Assembly (NCBI GenBank): GCA_009760855.2
Contig: WPIO01000030.1
Coordinates: 2,750,001-2,814,000 of the forward strand
Source: Cristatella mucedo
Taxonomy: Eukaryota > Bryozoa > Phylactolaemata > Cristatellidae
DNA: 64,000 nt
Direction: 5' to 3'
Both the position numbers and the translations under genes were made by a program. The notes beneath the pieces were generated by a model. That model ran no database searches. It was not told the origin of the DNA and saw only the letters and a list, made by a program, of their open reading frames with translations. This document shows, one piece after another, positions 1 through 12,406 of the stretch (positions are counted from its first letter, which is position 1; every line of letters begins with the position of its first letter).

Positions 1-214
1 GAACCCCTCGTTCTCGAAACGAAAATTTAAGCCAAGTGCGTGACCAAGCCGGTGAGTGTCACGGCTGGCGTAGAGTGACCTGTCGCAGCTAGCAGACCCT
101 ATCCAAGTGAGCCGACGAGCAAGGTTTCCCGACAACTAAACCACCGGAAGAGCATGCACTTTTTTCCGTAGGAATCTTGCATGCGCATGCGCAGCGTCGT
201 TTGTAGAGCTAGCA

Positions 215-486
215 AGTAATTGGGCGATGAGCTGTAGAGCTAGTTATCTATCTACGGTGCACTCACAGCGGCCGAGTAGCTTTTGTTGAGACGCACAGCG
301 ACAGCCAGCAGACTGTATCTCCACTGCTAACAGCAAGTGAGTTGCACGATTTGAGTCAGATGGGCAGTCTATCGAGCGGGCAGTTTGGAAGTAGCGGCGC
401 AGGGTCGCTGGCAAGGACGTGCCGTACTCAGCAGTAGGAGAGAAGATGTCATTGCGTATAGGCAATGCACACTGAAGAAAATACAC
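215..486 (-). mobile_element. LINE family 2, C-terminal ORF fragment
   Basis: Decoded on the minus strand, this resembles the copies near 12290, 20300, 27300, 31000 and 41500 (LRND..SPAADYGTS pattern after an RLWNTLP-type reverse-transcriptase C-terminus). Truncated and diverged. Confidence 0.55.
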
Positions 487-1639
487 TTAGTACAGATAGC
501 GGGCACTCCACGGGATTAGGACTGTCCGAACGTTAGTTAAAAGTCTGTGCAACAGCGACCTGTCATTCGTACACTCCTTCCATCTGAATTAATCATACTT
601 CCTGAGTATGCACGCTTGAAATATCGATCTACCGCAGCAGCGCGGGGCTCGATTATTAAATACGATCCGCTACGTTCATTTACTAATAAACTTTACACTG
701 GCGCGCCGCAACCTCTAGTGGCGCTGCGAAATACTTACACTTTCTCGGAGAAGGGCCGGCTGAGTGCCGTTAAGTTGAACACATTCGTTCCGAGCATGGG
801 GGATTATGAAATTCTGGTGCACGGTGCATTATGCAATCGCTATTATGCGAGCACCATTTTAGCTTCTCCAAGCAGCTGCTTCGCGGGTGTATTGCAAGCG
901 ATCGCCAGCGTTACTCGTGGCACGACTGACGCTGCGCTTTCCGGTCCGCAAACTGTACGAGTGGCCGGTTGGCCAGGTGACAAAGCGGTTCAGCTTACGA
1001 ACGCTGCTCCCGCTGGGGTTCACTGCGACGCCGCCGCCGCGTCTCGGAAAAATATTGGCTGCAGCAGCCGGGTCATGCGAGCCACCGAGTACACAGCGGC
1101 AGAAAGCTAGCTCGCGCGGGCTGCGGAAGGTCTGCGGAAGGCAAAGCTCGCTCGGTCTACCTTTATTGAAATACAGTAAGCCATCCGCCGTGGGATTAAG
1201 AGCGGTGACATTTCGTAGTGACCGCGGCACGATACCCGGTTTCCGGTTCATCAAGAAGCAGCACCCCAGCGCTCAGTGCGGGTCTTAAAGCTCTAAATAG
1301 CACCCAAGGCAGTCGAGCCGAATCTCCTGATGTGCCTCTTGGCTACAAGCAAGCGCTAGGCTCCGAGCTGCCCTGGCTCTGTCTGCTGCGGTCAGCTACC
1401 ACCGACTGCATCCGCAGTTTGGCTGACGCAGCTCTCGGGCAGGTGGAGGACAAATCCTAAGCGAGCAGCCTGCTGCACTGTCACGTGACACACCTTAATG
1501 ACTGAAAGCAGCTTTCGTGACCATATTGCGGCTTTTGCGAGTAAAGCAACGAGCTGAAAATTTGGAACTACCAAAGGCTGTCTAGCGTCGGAATGCGAGC
1601 AGAAACTGCTGCCATGAGTTGGCAGCGCTGCCGCCCTTG
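487..1639. other. No gene recognised
   Basis: Moderately GC-rich sequence with several overlapping open frames on both strands (for example 547-1110 and 887-1288). None shows a domain, a repeat family or a consistent exon structure. Confidence 0.4.
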
Positions 1640-1775
1640 TTTGGCCCTGGGGTAAGGTACTTGCCTTTAACGACCGAGGACGCGGGGTCGAGCTTGGTGG
1701 CATATGCCTATACCTATGTAAGCCACCTGGGTAAAGACTGAGTTCTCTAAGGGCGCTATACCTGAGTTGTGTAGT
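1640..1775 (+). mobile_element. tRNA-derived SINE with LINE-1-like tail
   Basis: A tRNA-like head (A-box-like TGGGGTAAGG, B-box-like GGGGTCGAGC) is followed by a tail resembling the LINE-1 3' end (AAGACTGAGTTCTCTAAGGG). Same architecture as 36150-36285. Confidence 0.5.
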
Positions 1776-1889
1776 ATTTATACATTCCTCGACTCTGCTC
1801 ATCCGGTTTATTATTTTTCCAAATGGGCCATCGACGCTAGCGTTTGACTGGTCTCCTCGTGGTGCTGAGAACCTTAAGACAACGTTAGA

Positions 1890-2065
1890 ATAGCTGATCA
1901 GTCTCATTTATAAAGCGACAAAAGACCCTTAACGACTATCACCACCACTTGCAGTTGGCAATATAAGATTGCTTGCTTCAGGACTCTTACCCACAACCTT
2001 GGTCGTGAAGAACGAGAACCTACCTCTGGGCAGTTAAATAATGCTGAGTCGTCGATGATGACGTT
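1890..2065 (-). mobile_element. tRNA-derived SINE, first monomer
   Basis: The reverse complement resembles the body of the SINE at 63665 (TGGTGATAG...AAGG...TTTATAAA) and a decayed B-box region. Diverged. Confidence 0.5.
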
Positions 2066-2599
2066 TCTCGCTCCAGCGTACATCAATTCCGCCGCAACCC
2101 TCGACGCTCGTTTACAGCCAGGATGAGTTTATAAACTGGAAGAACCTGGGCGGCATTGAGCCAGGAGTGCTGGTCTCTGCTACAAAATGTGTCGCTGCAT
2201 GGCGGCTGCGGCTTACGGGCTCTGTCTGTGCCGGTGCTTATGTCGAGGCGTAGGGATTCTGTTTAGTTAAAGAGATCATTTAAGAACACTCTCCACGATG
2301 CGCAGTACTAACGATAGCCGCTCAGGCCTGAGTGCGCTTTAGAAAACTTTCCTTGCTTAACACCTACTTAGTCTTTGTGGTTTTTTGGATTACAGACGGA
2401 CATACATTATATTACATTACTGGACACTAGAAAGAAAGACTCAAAATAGCAAACATAGACGTTCCGGGCCGGTAAACGAGATCGACGCGTGTGGTCAACG
2501 GACAAGTGTATCTGATTTTAAGGCAGCCGTTTATTTAATAAGACCTCGTCGGAGGACAGTTAAGAGCGGATACAGCTGCGTGGCGATTTGAGAGATAAA
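2066..2599. other. No gene recognised
   Basis: Only a 68-codon frame at 2385-2591 without any recognisable feature. No repeat was identified. Confidence 0.35.
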
Positions 2600-3700
2600 C
2601 GCTTTAGACTACGCCAAAGTAGGCAATGGCGGCGCCGATGCAGCTCATCTATGGCGGCCAATTCGCAGTCGTCTGGCGAGCTCGCAGACGCGAGCGGCTA
2701 ATCGATTTGAGAGGCTAATTTCAGAAGGCGGCGGCGGCGGCCGCCGCCGCCTCAACGCCGCAGTCGGAGGTGCCGGGCGCGCGCGGAAACTCCGACGGTG
2801 GTAAAGCGCCGTACGCTGGCGCAGCCTGGGATCGCCCCGCGGATCTCAGACGACCGCCTACCATCTCAGACGACCGTCGACGGCGGCTAATCATTCCGCT
2901 GCTGGCCGTCGCCGCACGAGCACGCCTGAGGGGCGCCCGGGCGGCGGGCGGCGGCGGCGGGCGGCGGCGGGGGGGGGAGGAGGAGGCGCCGGCCGCGAGC
3001 TACCCTGGACGAAAGGGGCTCGCAGCCAGCCTCCGCCGCAGGCCGTATTCCGTACGCCGAATGCGTGCAGGTCGGCCAGCGCACGGCGGTTGGCTGCGAG
3101 CGTGCGGTGGGGAAAACCTTTCAGCATATCCCTTCGAACGTCGCGTCGAGAAGCTCAAGGTAGGCCAGGGAAAGTCGCCGCGATGTCAGAAATTTTGCTT
3201 GACGTCGTCTGCCCCACTCCGCTGGGCGACTGTACTCCGCCGACGGTCCTTAATGGCGCAGTCGCAATCGCGAGTTAACGGCGGCCCAGTCGAGCGTTTG
3301 GCAATCAACCGGGCTGCTCCGCACTGTCCATTGAATAGCCAATACGGCGGCCGCGGGAGTGGTCCTTGGTTCGTGGGCGTGGGCGTAGGCGATCGCTCAG
3401 GAAAACTCAAAGCTACGATCGGAAGTGGAAGCACGTACTCAGTTTTAATAATAACAATAGCAAGTTTTTTCCATAACGTCGCAAGAGAACCGAGTTTCTA
3501 TCTGGGCGCTGTAGAGCTCACCGAACTAGCAAGGTGACCGGCATTGGCCAGAAGGGGAGAAGGAGAGAAGGAGGAGAAGGAGACCAGAAGGAGACCAGCG
3601 ATCCTGCAGTCCGTCCGTCGCCGGCCACTGTCCGGTCAGCGACTCTGCCGCACGCGGTTTCGAGGTACGACGTCGTCGCCGGTTTCAGCATGACTCGAGG
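2600..3700. promoter_or_regulatory. GC-rich CpG island
   Basis: Dense CpG and GGC/GCC runs in otherwise AT-leaning DNA. A perfect GGC/GCC inverted repeat lies near 2729-2751, and a G-run cluster near 2940-2990 could form a G-quadruplex. It looks like a promoter and first-exon region. A splice-donor-like CTCAAG/GTAGGC occurs near 3160 on the plus strand, but I found no downstream coding exon, so direction and gene are unknown. Confidence 0.5.
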
Positions 3701-3764
3701 AAGCAGCAGTCTCGCCTATCCGGACTGCGACAGCCCGTACGAACGATCGAGTCAGTATACCTTG

Positions 3765-4190
3765 TCTGTCGTGAGCGTCGAAGTTGCCATTTCTCGCCGA
3801 TCTGCAGTGGCTACTGTCAAGCATCGCATCGACATCAAGGTTTTGTCACTCACTTTGAGGTCCCTTCATTCTTTGCCTCCGGCCTACCTATCAGATCTAC
3901 TGCCCCACCAGGCTAAGCGTCGTACCACCCGCTTTTCGGAATCAAACTGTTTACCGATACCTCGTACAAACCTCAAATCCTTTGGAGACCGTGCATTTAG
4001 TTCATAAGCTCTCTAAGCTTGGAACTCACTTCCGACTTAAATCACGGAATCCCCTGAATTGACCAAATTAAAAAAGAAATTAAAAACGCACCTATAACAG
4101 AATTTAGTGGGTCCTTGTGATTCGTCCTTCATGTGCTTATGCGTGCTAGATAGCGAGCCCCACAACTGCTGAACATGGTCAAGTGTAATA
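3765..4190 (+). mobile_element. LINE family 1, 3' fragment
   Basis: Plus-strand reading gives the end of the reverse-transcriptase ORF (KVLSLTLRSLHSLPPAYLSD, then [15 protein letters not shown]), followed by a shortened 3' UTR ending TCAAGTGTAATAAT. It is tail-to-tail with the next copy. Confidence 0.8.
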
Positions 4191-4200
4191 ATAATAATAA

Positions 4201-5515
4201 TATTATTACACTTGATAAAGCGCCCTCAGAGAACTTAATCTCTTTCTAGGCGCTTTACATTTGCTGCAAAGTGATATGCAATAGAATAGTAAGTAAAATC
4301 ATGCTTGAAAACAAACAAAATGAATAATATGGTTAGGGGTAACATGCACAGGGTCAGCATGCAAATGTGGTTAGTGACGGCATGCACAGTGTCAGCACGC
4401 ATAAGCACATCAAGGACGAATCACAGGGACCCACTAAATGCTGTCCTAAATAGGTGTGTTTTTAAGTTCCTTTTAAATGTGGTCAGGTCAGGGGATGTTC
4501 TGACGCAGGTCGGGAAGGAGTTCCAGGCTTTGGGAGCATACGAGCTAAATGCATGGTCTCCAAAGGATTTAAGGTTTGTACGAGGTATTTCCAGACTGTT
4601 GGATTCCGAAAAGCGAGTGGTACGATGCTTGGCCTGATGGGGTAGTATATCTGAAAGATTGGCTGGAGCCATAGAATGAAGAGACCTAAAAGTGAGCGAC
4701 AAAACCTTGAAGTCAATTCGTTGCCTCACTGGTAGCCAGTGCAGGTCGGCGAGAAGTGGAGTAATGTGGCAACTGCGACGCTCACGACAGACAAGCCGAG
4801 CTGCAGAGTTTTGCACCAGCTGCAATCGCCTGATCGCACATGCTGGTAGGCCAGTAAGCAGTGAGTTGCAGAAGTCGAGACGGGATGTCACGAATGCATG
4901 GACCAACTTGGACGTGGTATCCTTATCTAAACAAGCCCTAATTTTAGCAATGTTATGAAGCTGAAAATAGGCAGATTTGACTGTGGAGCTGATGTGGTCG
5001 TCTAACGAGAGGTCGCTTTGGAATATGGCACCTAGATTTCGAGCCGATTCAACTGGAGATATGCTGGCAGAGCCAATTTTGAAAGTCAGCCTTTCCAATC
5101 TCTGAATCACACTGGGTTTGCCCATAACTAGTAACTTAGTTTTATCATCGTTTAGTTTTAGAAAATTTGCTGCCATCCATGTACGGATGTCATCAATGCA
5201 TGCAGCAAGTGAGTTGAGAGAATTTGAGGTGCTCGAAGGCTGGGAGGGATCAATGCAAAGGTACAACTGAGTGTCATCCGCATAGAAGTGAAAGCCTAGA
5301 TTGTGCTTGGCAATCACATCAGCAAGAGGGAGAGTATAAACCGTGAAAAGGACCGGACCTAGCACAGAGCCCTGAGGTACTCCATATTTTAGAGGTACTT
5401 CAGATGATCTATGTTCATTCACGTCAATACTCGGGAGTCTCCCACTAAAGTGTATAGCGTGAAAGTATTTGCACAGGAGGTGTGAAGACACGCACCAACG
5501 AATGTTTGCTTCAGT
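4201..5515 (-). mobile_element. LINE family 1, 5'-truncated copy with a 356-codon open RT segment
   Basis: Minus strand. An uninterrupted frame from 5491 to 4421 encodes the reverse-transcriptase palm and C-terminus: [10 protein letters not shown] (motif B region), the catalytic [11 protein letters not shown] (YADD box, motif C), then thumb and C-terminal [17 protein letters not shown] and [18 protein letters not shown]. The endonuclease and the RT motif A half are missing. The 3' UTR ends in AAT repeats at about 4201. Being open and very like the copies at 46935 and 56875, it is one of the youngest insertions, yet truncated and non-autonomous. Confidence 0.9.
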
Positions 5516-7849
5516 TTCAAAATGAATAAATCTACGATCATTGAAAGATTAATTGTCCTTTTTCGAAAGCACCACTCTTAATGCAGCGTGAAAATCTTGG
5601 CACGTCTCAAAAGTGCACCCGAATTGGGTGACACATACAAAAGACGGAGTTACCGATAGATCGGTAGGAGACGACGCGTATTTAGTCAGCATGCAGCACT
5701 GAGTCAGTGGCTGAGAGAGACTGGCAGTACTTTAAGTGCCTGCTAGAGCGAGACGTAACTCGCAGAGGAGCTTTGGCAGCCGCACGAGCAACCGATTCAG
5801 AGCCGTTTCAATTCAAGAATCGAGCATTCGAGGTATCGAACATTCGCAACTAAAGGAACCGAGCATGCATTGCAGCGAAAAAATCTTGTGAAATGAGAAT
5901 AGGTTCACTTTGAAAGGCGAGTCCCAGCGAGCTTCAGAAGACCTTCGAGTTTTATGCAACGAATAAGTAAGTAGCTCACCGATCTGTCAGGATGAAGCCC
6001 TGAAAAAAATGTGCTAGCTTGTTGAAGTATACGACCGTGTTCAATTTTGATACGTTAGTTTCCTAACTGAGCCAGATTGTGACAGTGCTAAATTTATTAG
6101 CGGTTACTGAGGTATCATTAGGAACCAGATAAATCAAAGTTTGTGGTCTAGTAAGTATAAAAAGGCGTCTGAAGTAATGTTCAGGGAGAGGTACGTTATA
6201 ACTGCAGGTTTGCACATATAGCACTACTGTATCGTTGCAGGTCGTATCTCTTTGGAGCAAAGAATTAATTAGTCTTTTCAAAGGAGCAGCTCGTTAATAG
6301 TTTTTCTGAGTGGTCAGACACTCCATTCAGTCCGGCGGAGAGAAAGCTAGTCCGATTAAACCAGCAAGACTTAAGTGCAACAGTAACGACTAAATGCTCA
6401 CGCAACTAAAACTCTTTTCATTTATAACGTAGGGACACTAGCACTCTAGAACCAATCGTTCATTAGTTAAATGCCTCATTACCTCGTTCGTATAATTATA
6501 GATAGAAAAGCTCATAAATAATTCTCTTTGAAATCGGTCAGATCCGTCTGCCGCTGACTTGGTGGGTATTCTCGAGAAGCATTTGCAGAATCGTTGATGT
6601 ATACAGCATCATCTTGTCCGAACGCATTCATTTACATTTACTAACAACCCTTGCAATCTAAATGTTCTAGTGTGACAATTCGCTTCAAAAATACGTTGAC
6701 CGAAGCATACAGTTAGAGCAGATGGGCATTAACTCATGTAAATCTGGCCTGACCCTGTCTTGCAAACGGTAACGGTATCTAATAATCTTACGCGCCAGTA
6801 ACTTTACCGAGCGTTAAACTTTTCTGGACGGTAAGTAATTACAAGGTTACTGGGAAAAATACAAAGTTAAAGTCCATAAGCTTGGTAGTTCAGCTCCTCG
6901 TGTTACCTGGTGACGGTTTTTTCCACAGCGTGAGATCTGATCAGAGGGGGTAAAGGATGGCTTTGGCCTGCTGTCTGCTTGGTCGTCGGCTTAGCCCGTC
7001 GCCATGTCCATAGTTCGCATTATTCACTGTACGTCTCACTTCGCGCTCACTCAGTTTGTCGTTTCTTTCTCTGCACTTGGAGCACCATTAAATAGTGAGC
7101 AAAATTTCACGATTTTCGAGGGTACCTTTAGCTTTTCTCATATTTCACAGGAAGTGCAAAGATCGGAAGGGGCTTTCCAGCTTGGCTAGATGGTAATCGA
7201 TTGGATAAAGAATGAGTGAGATGGAAAGAACTGCGAACGCAGTTGCACGAGTTCGCGAACCAGGCGGTTCGAATAGTGCGGCTATATTCTTTCCATTTAG
7301 ATGCGCAATGTTCATAGACGACCGGCAGTTTAAGCAAGCACACTCTGGCTTGAACGCCGACGGCACGCAGAACAGATGGTCAGTGACGGAGTGGGTAAGA
7401 GATAGAAAATCATGCCAACTTAATTAAATAAGCGTCTGAAAAATTATGTTAGTGGGCTAATTTATTTAACATTGAAAGCATCGGGAAAATGAGCACTGCA
7501 TAGCATCGCTGCATTCAGGCATTACTAAGTACGTTAATCAAGGGCATCAATGAAAGATGTACTTTAGTGCACAAGTACGTCAATGTTGGTCATAGCGCCA
7601 GTCACACGCGATGACCGCCAGCTTGATGGACTAAAAAATACTAACATCGATATGTGGGGCTACTCAAAGAATGGTGTATTTCCATTGGCTTGTCAGAAAT
7701 TTCACAACTCTGGGTGGTTAGCCATTAACTTGTTAACGATAGCAGGGCAGATTCCACGGAAAAGTGAATGTGAAATCGTATGTTTCTATTTTTCATTCTA
7801 AATCAGCTGGACCGATAAGCGTGAAAGGTTTATTACTGACTTCTTTTGA
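5516..7849. other. No gene recognised
   Basis: AT-leaning DNA with only short open frames. No repeat family, RNA gene or splice-supported exon identified. Confidence 0.4.
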
Positions 7850-8560
7850 TTCCGGCCGGACAGATAAGCTGGTCCAAAGCGAGTGAAGCGACCTGTGAGC
7901 CAGGCAGAAAATCTTGACATCAATTTGATTCTTGATAGGGAGCCTGTCAAGTTCAGACGCGCTATCACAGCTACATCATTGAGACAGACCCGATGAGGTG
8001 TTGAGCTTTGCTCAAGCTGCACACGATTATGGGCACAGTAGAGAAGTAATAAATAAAGGGAATTTCGAGATATCAAATGCGTGAATTAGCTTGACTGCCA
8101 TACTTTTCTCTAGCTAGGTGCTGATTTTGGTAACGTTTTTTAGCTGGAACCAGGCCGACTTGACAGCGGAGGCAGTTTTCTTATCGAATGGCAAGTCGCT
8201 TTGGATTATCATGTCCGCATTAAGGACAGAGGTCCAAGAGTGATGCTAGATGAATCGATTTTTACAGAGAGGTTTTAAAACTTGAGGTAACTCTAGACTT
8301 GCCGTACCTTTTGGTTTCTTGCAATCGCCGTTAAAACTATGGAAATTAGCGGCCATTCATGGCGAATAGCGTCGATCCAGGCTTCGAATGAATTAAGTGA
8401 ATCGGATGCTAAGAGAGACGCAAAAGAGTTAATGGATAAGTAGAAATGAGTGTCGTCGTTGTAGAAATGAAAGACAAGAGTAAGAGTTTGGCGATCAAAT
8501 TGGCTAGAAGAGAACTAATTCCCTTTCGGGAGCAGCGCTGAATCCATTAGTCAAAGTTGA
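7850..8560 (-). mobile_element. LINE family 1-like, old diverged copy
   Basis: The reverse complement keeps the order of the LINE-1 RT C-terminal half (a SDLPFDKKT...VKSAWFQLKN-like stretch and the LMSR/KVLS region) with many stops. Similar in subtype to the copies at 35030 and 61200. Confidence 0.6.
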
Positions 8561-8717
8561 ACTGATTTTGGGTGACCTCTCCCCAAATAGTCTTTTAGTA
8601 TTTATCACTGCTAACCAGCAGTCTGCTGAGAGCAACACTACCCACACCTTTGACGAGAGTTTGATTACAATGAATCTAAAGGTATTTGGATATCTGGAGT
8701 CAGTCACAATAACATCA

Positions 8718-8790
8718 CATACACACACACACACTCACACACACACACACACACACACGCACACACACGTGTGTGCGTGTGTGTGTGTTA
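8718..8790. repeat. (CA)n followed by (TG)n microsatellite
   Basis: A CA run of about 50 nt turns into a TG run through ACACGTGTGT, making a self-complementary hairpin and a purine-pyrimidine tract with Z-DNA potential. Confidence 0.9.
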
Positions 8791-8799
8791 ATATGGACA

Positions 8800-9339
8800 A
8801 GCCTACGTTAAAAGGTGACTTGCTAGATCAGCCAGACAGTAACTTCAAAATAGTATTCGCGGTTCCTAAATTATAACGGCTGGGAATCAGTTGTGTAGCA
8901 ATCTATTTTTAGGTAAGCAGAAGAGAAGCATATGTTGCGTAATATTCAGTCAGTTATGCTGCAGGAAAATGGAGGGCAGTCAGTGGCACTCTTTACCACA
9001 AGACAGGGGACCTTAAATTCTCCTGTTCTAGAGTTTCTAATGAGTGGCCCTAGCAATATCATTTTTGAAAAGTACCGAGACAGGATATGAGGCTGAGGAC
9101 ATATATTTTTGTTAGTCACGTGCAACAGCCGCAGATCAATGCGTTGCAGAAGTAGGATAGTAGGAATAGGGTACAGGGGGCTAGTAGTCTTCTAAACTGA
9201 GGGGTGATGAGGTCACCAGTGGCTAGCCAAAACGCAGAGATTTGGGTGCTGTGCGGAATACCGGATTTTGGTAGTAATGGGCGTAAGCCGGCCACCTTAT
9301 CTTGATCTCACGTATCAGTCTTAGAAGACTGCTAACCAT
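8800..9339. other. No gene recognised
   Basis: No domain, exon or repeat identified. Confidence 0.35.
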
Positions 9340-9560
9340 CTATATCCTATTCTCACTGCTTTCCATCAGCGATGTATAAATATGCTGCTGCTATGCATAA
9401 CTAACAAAACAAATATGTCTTCACCATTGGGTCCTGTCCCTGCACCTTTCAAAAAGGCTATTGCCAAGTCACTCATTAGGAAGACAACACTAAACTAGGA
9501 ACACTAAAAACTCCTGACCTTAGTAGATAGGCTTAGTTTGAAAACATTGCTTTTTGCGGC
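9340..9560 (+). mobile_element. LINE family 1-like fragment (linker/RT N-terminal)
   Basis: The plus strand matches, with decay, the stretch of the copy at 31720-33690 around 32040-32170 (TCCC TGCACCTTTCAAAAAGGC, then a LRPISNL-equivalent region). Confidence 0.55.
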
Positions 9561-10539
9561 TCTAAGCCGTTGGTCAGCATTCAGTCAATGTGTCTTGCAA
9601 ATGTCATATTGCTATGACCAACGTGAAATTTGAAGTACATGCTCATCGGCATGCGCTTCAAATTGTTGTGGCGGTAAACCGAGTAACTCTGGCCTCTTCG
9701 TCATTACTCGATGTTTTTACATCCTATATTATTTGCAGGAATGTTTTCCCAACAGTGGTATTCGGTGCCTTGCATATTCTACTGCTTGACTAATTATACT
9801 ACGATCATCGAGAAATTTGGATTATAAGTTGGGCTCAGCTTCTTTGTTAGAGTGTTTTGCACATCATGGATTTTTGTTTCGGGTAAGTGTTACTTTACTT
9901 GTCCTTGTATACTCGTTAAATTTGAAGTTTCTAATTTCATTCTAATTTTGCCATGTCAATTTTTTTCTTTTAATTAAGTGGAATATATCCAACTAAGTGT
10001 CCTACATCTTCTGAGGGGTTTGGTATATTTCTACAGAGGTATTGACTGTTGATTTAAAAGGCAGACATACTTTTAAAACAGGAACAAGACCTTGACTTTC
10101 CAAGGTCATCCGAAGGTCAACAACACGGCTATGGCTACACTAAGAGATGGCTTATGTTACCCTTATTGTTTGTGCCGATGTTCATGCCGATCGTTCCGTT
10201 TATATTTTTTAATATCAATAAATGTGTGGCGAGGGATAGGGGTGGACGGCATAACACCCCACCCTCTGCAGTTCCCGCGTGTGGCTGCCAGCCAGCGGTA
10301 CCATAGGACAGCAACGGCGGCAGCTGTCTCCTTTCTATTCGGCAGAGAACCGGCAGGTTTATTTTCCCGTACAATACATTACGATTACGCCCGCTTCGTG
10401 TTTCAAAGTTCAAGGACTGAAAAGCCTGTAGCGTGCGTTTTGCAAAGCAATATCCCTTCCAGTGTCCCTCTAGCCGTTCCTTTCAAAGACACTAGAACTA
10501 GTAGTTTCAGATCAGCTAAGCTCTCATGGTAAATATTCA
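9561..10539. other. No gene recognised
   Basis: A 146-codon plus-strand frame at 10092-10532 overlaps a 92-codon minus frame. Neither has a domain or splice context. Confidence 0.35.
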
Positions 10540-11165
10540 AACCAAAGTATTTAAGTTCCAGCTTTTAGAGGCATTCAATCCACAGGGTTGCTCTATGTCG
10601 ATATACTGGCTGATAGGGAGCCTATAAAGGGGGGTAATAATTGATAAAACGCGGCAGTGAAGATCCTTAGCCTGGCATAGCTGTAGAATTTCCCACAAAT
10701 TGAAAGCGTCTAATTGCACAGACAGGAAGTCCTGTGAATTTTGAGTTACCGAAGTCTGGTCGATATCACAATTACATTATGGCCATCTTGGTTGCGGTAT
10801 CCTTATCTTGGCAGTCCCTAATTTCTGCAATCGTAGGCAGCTGAAAACATGCAGACTTGACAGTGGTGGACCTAATGCGGTCATCTTGTGAAAGGGCACT
10901 TTGTAACAGGCTACGCCGATTTCCACCAAATTTTGAGGGTTAGGTTTTCCAATTTTGGAGTAATTACATTTTTCCCACAGCTATTAAATTACATCTAGCG
11001 TCATTCAATTCGAGTAATTGTCTGTCATGTTAGAGCAGCTGTCAGCAATAAATGCTGCAAGCAGGTAATGAGAATTCGACGTGCTGGAAGGCAGGGAGGG
11101 ATAAAATCGCTGGTGCAGATGAGTGCCGCCTGCATGCCACTGAAATCCCGTGTTGTGATATGGTA
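10540..11165 (-). mobile_element. LINE family 1-like, old diverged copy
   Basis: The minus strand preserves the order of LINE-1 RT segments: the region over GCGGTATCCTTATCTTGGCA, then GCAGACTTGACAGTGGTGGA, then the DDTQL-adjacent stretch near 11100. Many stops and indels. Confidence 0.65.
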
Positions 11166-11624
11166 CCCGGCAGACTTTCTAACTGAATAGAAGGTAGGCA
11201 AGATACAATTAGTGAGACTACAAATGACGAATATTAAAAGTCGCAGTCAATCGGTCGTGCGTCAGTAATTGAAGGTTTCTGCAATACTTATTTTGGCTAC
11301 GCTATCCCCCATTTTTCAATACCTCGCTTACTTTCAGTTAATCTACGAACTTACTGGAAACGCACAGAAGCATTTGTATCTCACTGTGGTTCCATCATCA
11401 ACTCCTTTGTGTTGGAAAGCAAAATACGAACGATCATTAGGTTATGCAATCCTGTATCCACGCTGAGACCAGGTTTTAACTGAATGCTTTCCTTGCATAC
11501 ATTGGATCCTCGATGTCTGCAAATTTCCTGTAACCTTAAAGACGATAAAGCGGATCTGTTACTCCCAGGACATCACAAGCAGGTTGCTAGACTAGAACGC
11601 TTTACTCTTCTAATAGGTGGTGGC

Positions 11625-11705
11625 GTTAATAATAATAATGCACTTGATAAAGCGCCCTCAGAGAACTCAATCTCTTTACAGGAGCTTCACATTTGCTGCA
11701 AAGGG
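11625..11705 (-). mobile_element. LINE family 1, 3'-tail fragment
   Basis: AAT repeats followed by the conserved tail (CACTTGATAAAGCGCCCTCA, AGAACTCAATCTCTTTACAG) and the first bases of the 3' UTR. Only about 80 nt were inserted, inside the LINE-2 copy. Confidence 0.8.
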
Positions 11706-12406
11706 AAGCTCCACTAGGCAGAAGGGCACCACGCTGCGAAACGGTACTGGCGATGCCTGTCCCACAGCTAAGTGGCTCGCTTTCGGTTGGCGTTGTGAAA
11801 CCATCGCCGTATGCTCGAAATTTAGGTTTCCTCTTCAACAATGTCCTACATGTTTTGAGTTTCGTTGGGAGACTTCCTCAGCAGCTAGCCATCACGTTCG
11901 ATTGCTATCTATGGTTAGGGTTCGTCTGCCATGGCGGCTTGCAAAATATTTAACTAGCTCCCTAGTTCTGTCTCGGCTAAATTAGTGCAATTTCATTTTG
12001 GCTGGGCTACCGAAAAAGGCCATTAGGCCACTGAAGCTGGTGATGACTGTGGCTACAAGGCAAGTTAAAATGGTAAGATGTTTGACTATGTGTCTTCTTT
12101 GCTGAATGAGCTTCGATGGCTTTCGGTTGATCAACGGATACAGAGTCAAGTTCTTACGCTGAGCCTTGGCTCATTCATACCTAGTTGAACTGCTGCACCG
12201 GTTTCTGCCATCTCGTGCCCTCAGGTCTTGTTTGTAAAATAAATTAGCTGTTCCATTCATACGCTTAAGACCGTTGATGACATAAGCTTTTGCTCTGCAG
12301 ACTGTGGAACTCATATTCACAATTCCTACGCATCGATATTCACTTTCTTGCTGCCGACTATGGCACATCCTTTCCAGCCGTCCTAAGCAGCTACTTCCAC
12401 GCTACT

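Noticed and set aside
547..1110. 187-codon plus-strand frame
   Set aside because: Overlapped by other frames of similar length, no domain and no splice context.
2770..3537. 255-codon open frame in the GC-rich island
   Set aside because: GC-rich DNA lacks stops by chance; no domain, low-complexity Arg/Gly/Ala, frames open on both strands.
4421..5491. An intact functional reverse-transcriptase gene
   Set aside because: The frame is open and keeps YADD, but lacks the endonuclease and the N-terminal half of the reverse transcriptase; it is a 5'-truncated copy.
10092..10532. 146-codon plus-strand frame as a gene
   Set aside because: No domain, no splice sites in phase, and a long opposing frame overlaps it.
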